A stretch of 43,455 bases of DNA from Chromera velia (lineage: Eukaryota; Sar; Chromeraceae), in assembly GCA_018398765.1 (NCBI GenBank), contig JAHBMJ010000369.1, positions 5,930 through 49,384 on the forward strand, given 5' to 3'. The position numbers were made by a program, and so were the translations under genes. Shown piece by piece: positions 42,601-43,455 of this stretch (position 1 is its first letter; every line of letters starts with the position of its first letter). The notes below the pieces were generated by a model, which was not told where the DNA came from, did not search any database, and saw only the letters and a list, made by a program, of their open reading frames with translations.

Positions 42601-43455
42601 AGAGGGCGACTGGAGACAGACTGCGAAGAGCTCCCTGAGGAAAGGATTTTCCGCATCGGCTTTGCATCCCGAGTCAGACCGGCACCCGTCCTCTTTCCGC
42701 GTCTGCAACAACTATGGATCGGCGAAAAGACAAAAAGTTTCCCGGGAGCAGACGGACAAAGAGGCAGAGACACACTGAGAAACCCTGACTATTTGGCGAT
42801 TATTTATTCGGCAAAGCTACTTCTCGTCCGTCACAACGAACAAACGCACACAAAAGCATCAAACCAGATAGATGGATACAGGCAGCCAGTCATGCAGGTG
42901 GGAAAAAAGCAGCGAGGTCAACAGATCCATGCACCAAAAGGGTTCAGATGCAGAAACAGAGAGGCAGATCAGACGGAGCAAGACATTGTATAGCTGACTG
43001 ACCAGAGGATCTGTCATGGTTCCTTCCCTCTGTCTGCTCTTGAAGTGCACAGGCATTCCCGTTGTGGCCTGTGTGTAGTCGAACGTGGGAGGGGTGCCTG
43101 ACACAGGATTGTGTTCGGAGGGTGCGACGGCAGCAGCGGCAGCAGCCACCACTTGTCCGCCCCCGCCTATCATGCCTGCGCCACCTCCGACTCCCCCCAT
43201 CACGCCCATGCCAGCACCGCCCCCGCCCATCATGCCTGCGCCACCTCCGACTACCCCCATCACGCCCATGCCAGCACCGCCCCCGCCCATCATGCCTGCG
43301 CCACCTCCGACTACCCCCATCACGCCCATGCCAGCACCGCCCCCGCCCATCATGCCTGCGCCACCTCCGACTACCCCCATCACGCCCATGCCAGCACCGC
43401 CCCCGCCCATCATGCCTGCGCCACCTCCGACTACCCCCATCACGCCCATGCCAGC
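39687..43455 (-). CDS. Protein of unknown function with Gly/Met repeat N-terminal region (5' end outside window)
   Basis: Exons on the minus strand: window edge to 43003, 42702-42535, 42041 to ~41260-41295, 40934-39967, 39929-39687. The first three junctions are GT-AG and in phase. The exon-3 donor has several in-phase candidates. The last junction needs either a 37-bp intron or a 1-bp indel. The first visible exon codes for 20-residue Gly/Met repeats, an Ala run and TFDYTQATTGMPVHFKSRQ. Exon 2 is helical (NPFLRELFAVCLQSPSLCRR). Exon 3 has a predicted coiled coil (KEEEAFDDQIQHVKKMQMTM) and DGSVHWGFDFPDDN. Exon 4 holds DFPYLTPQVRPLLEAPNRW and a Leu/Ala-rich helical region. The last exon has a CEGC pair and GPFYGSYQSNYYQSPEG before the stop. 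I recognise no family. Confidence 0.6.
43166..43455 (+). repeat. 60-bp minisatellite, in frame
   Basis: A 60-bp unit is repeated at least four times up to the window edge, nearly without change. The copy at the left end (43166-43200) is more diverged. On the minus strand each unit encodes the 20-residue repeat MGVMGVVGGGAGMMGGGGAG. The array probably continues beyond the window. Confidence 0.95.

Noticed and set aside
43166-43455. 60-bp repeats as a CRISPR array
   Set aside because: There are no unique spacers, the whole unit repeats, and it is in frame in a eukaryotic gene.

Overview
This is nuclear DNA from a microbial eukaryote, most likely a chromerid alga of the Chromera velia type. That assignment is an inference: I see no marker gene that settles it. 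The grounds are intron-dense genes with short exons and GT-AG introns, a eukaryotic-type cytosolic leucyl-tRNA synthetase, a very long WW/IQ protein, decayed LINE retrotransposons, abundant tetranucleotide microsatellites, and clusters of TGCATGC, a motif known from apicomplexan AP2-regulated promoters.

Layout. Positions 1-3.4 kb hold exons of a minus-strand gene with an OTU-type cysteine protease domain. It is interrupted by a 5'-truncated LINE that lies between two ~206-bp direct repeats. Positions 3.4-5.2 kb are microsatellite-rich spacer. A membrane-anchored nitroreductase-family gene (minus, 5.2-6.1 kb) and a COG0523/CobW-type GTPase gene (plus, two exons, 6.7-8.4 kb) are divergently arranged. 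Positions 8.4-19.3 kb are repeat territory: a decayed LINE on the minus strand (10.4-13.74 kb) with APE-endonuclease and reverse-transcriptase remains, a 232-bp inverted-repeat element with a 10-bp target duplication (14.36-14.59 kb), a broken ankyrin-repeat gene (15.6-17.3 kb) and a tRNA-like sequence (18.2-18.3 kb).

The gene-rich right half starts with a 17-exon minus-strand gene (19378-29405). In my model all splice phases close and give 1,940 residues: a WW domain with a CEP164-like N-terminal context, a second WW-like domain, three IQ motifs and a long low-complexity tail. A ~700-bp divergent spacer with two TGCATGC clusters separates it from a complete 15-exon cytosolic leucyl-tRNA synthetase gene (30105-37765, 1,121 residues, all phases closing). 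After an AT-rich spacer comes a minus-strand gene of unknown function (39687 to beyond 43455) whose visible 5' part is a 60-bp minisatellite coding for a 20-residue Gly/Met repeat.

The genes do not form one pathway; this is ordinary eukaryotic gene order. The more unusual signals are the LINE with very long flanking duplications, the frequent GTCAGT splice donors (C at +3), tetranucleotide repeats abutting splice sites, and the size and domain mix of the WW/IQ protein.
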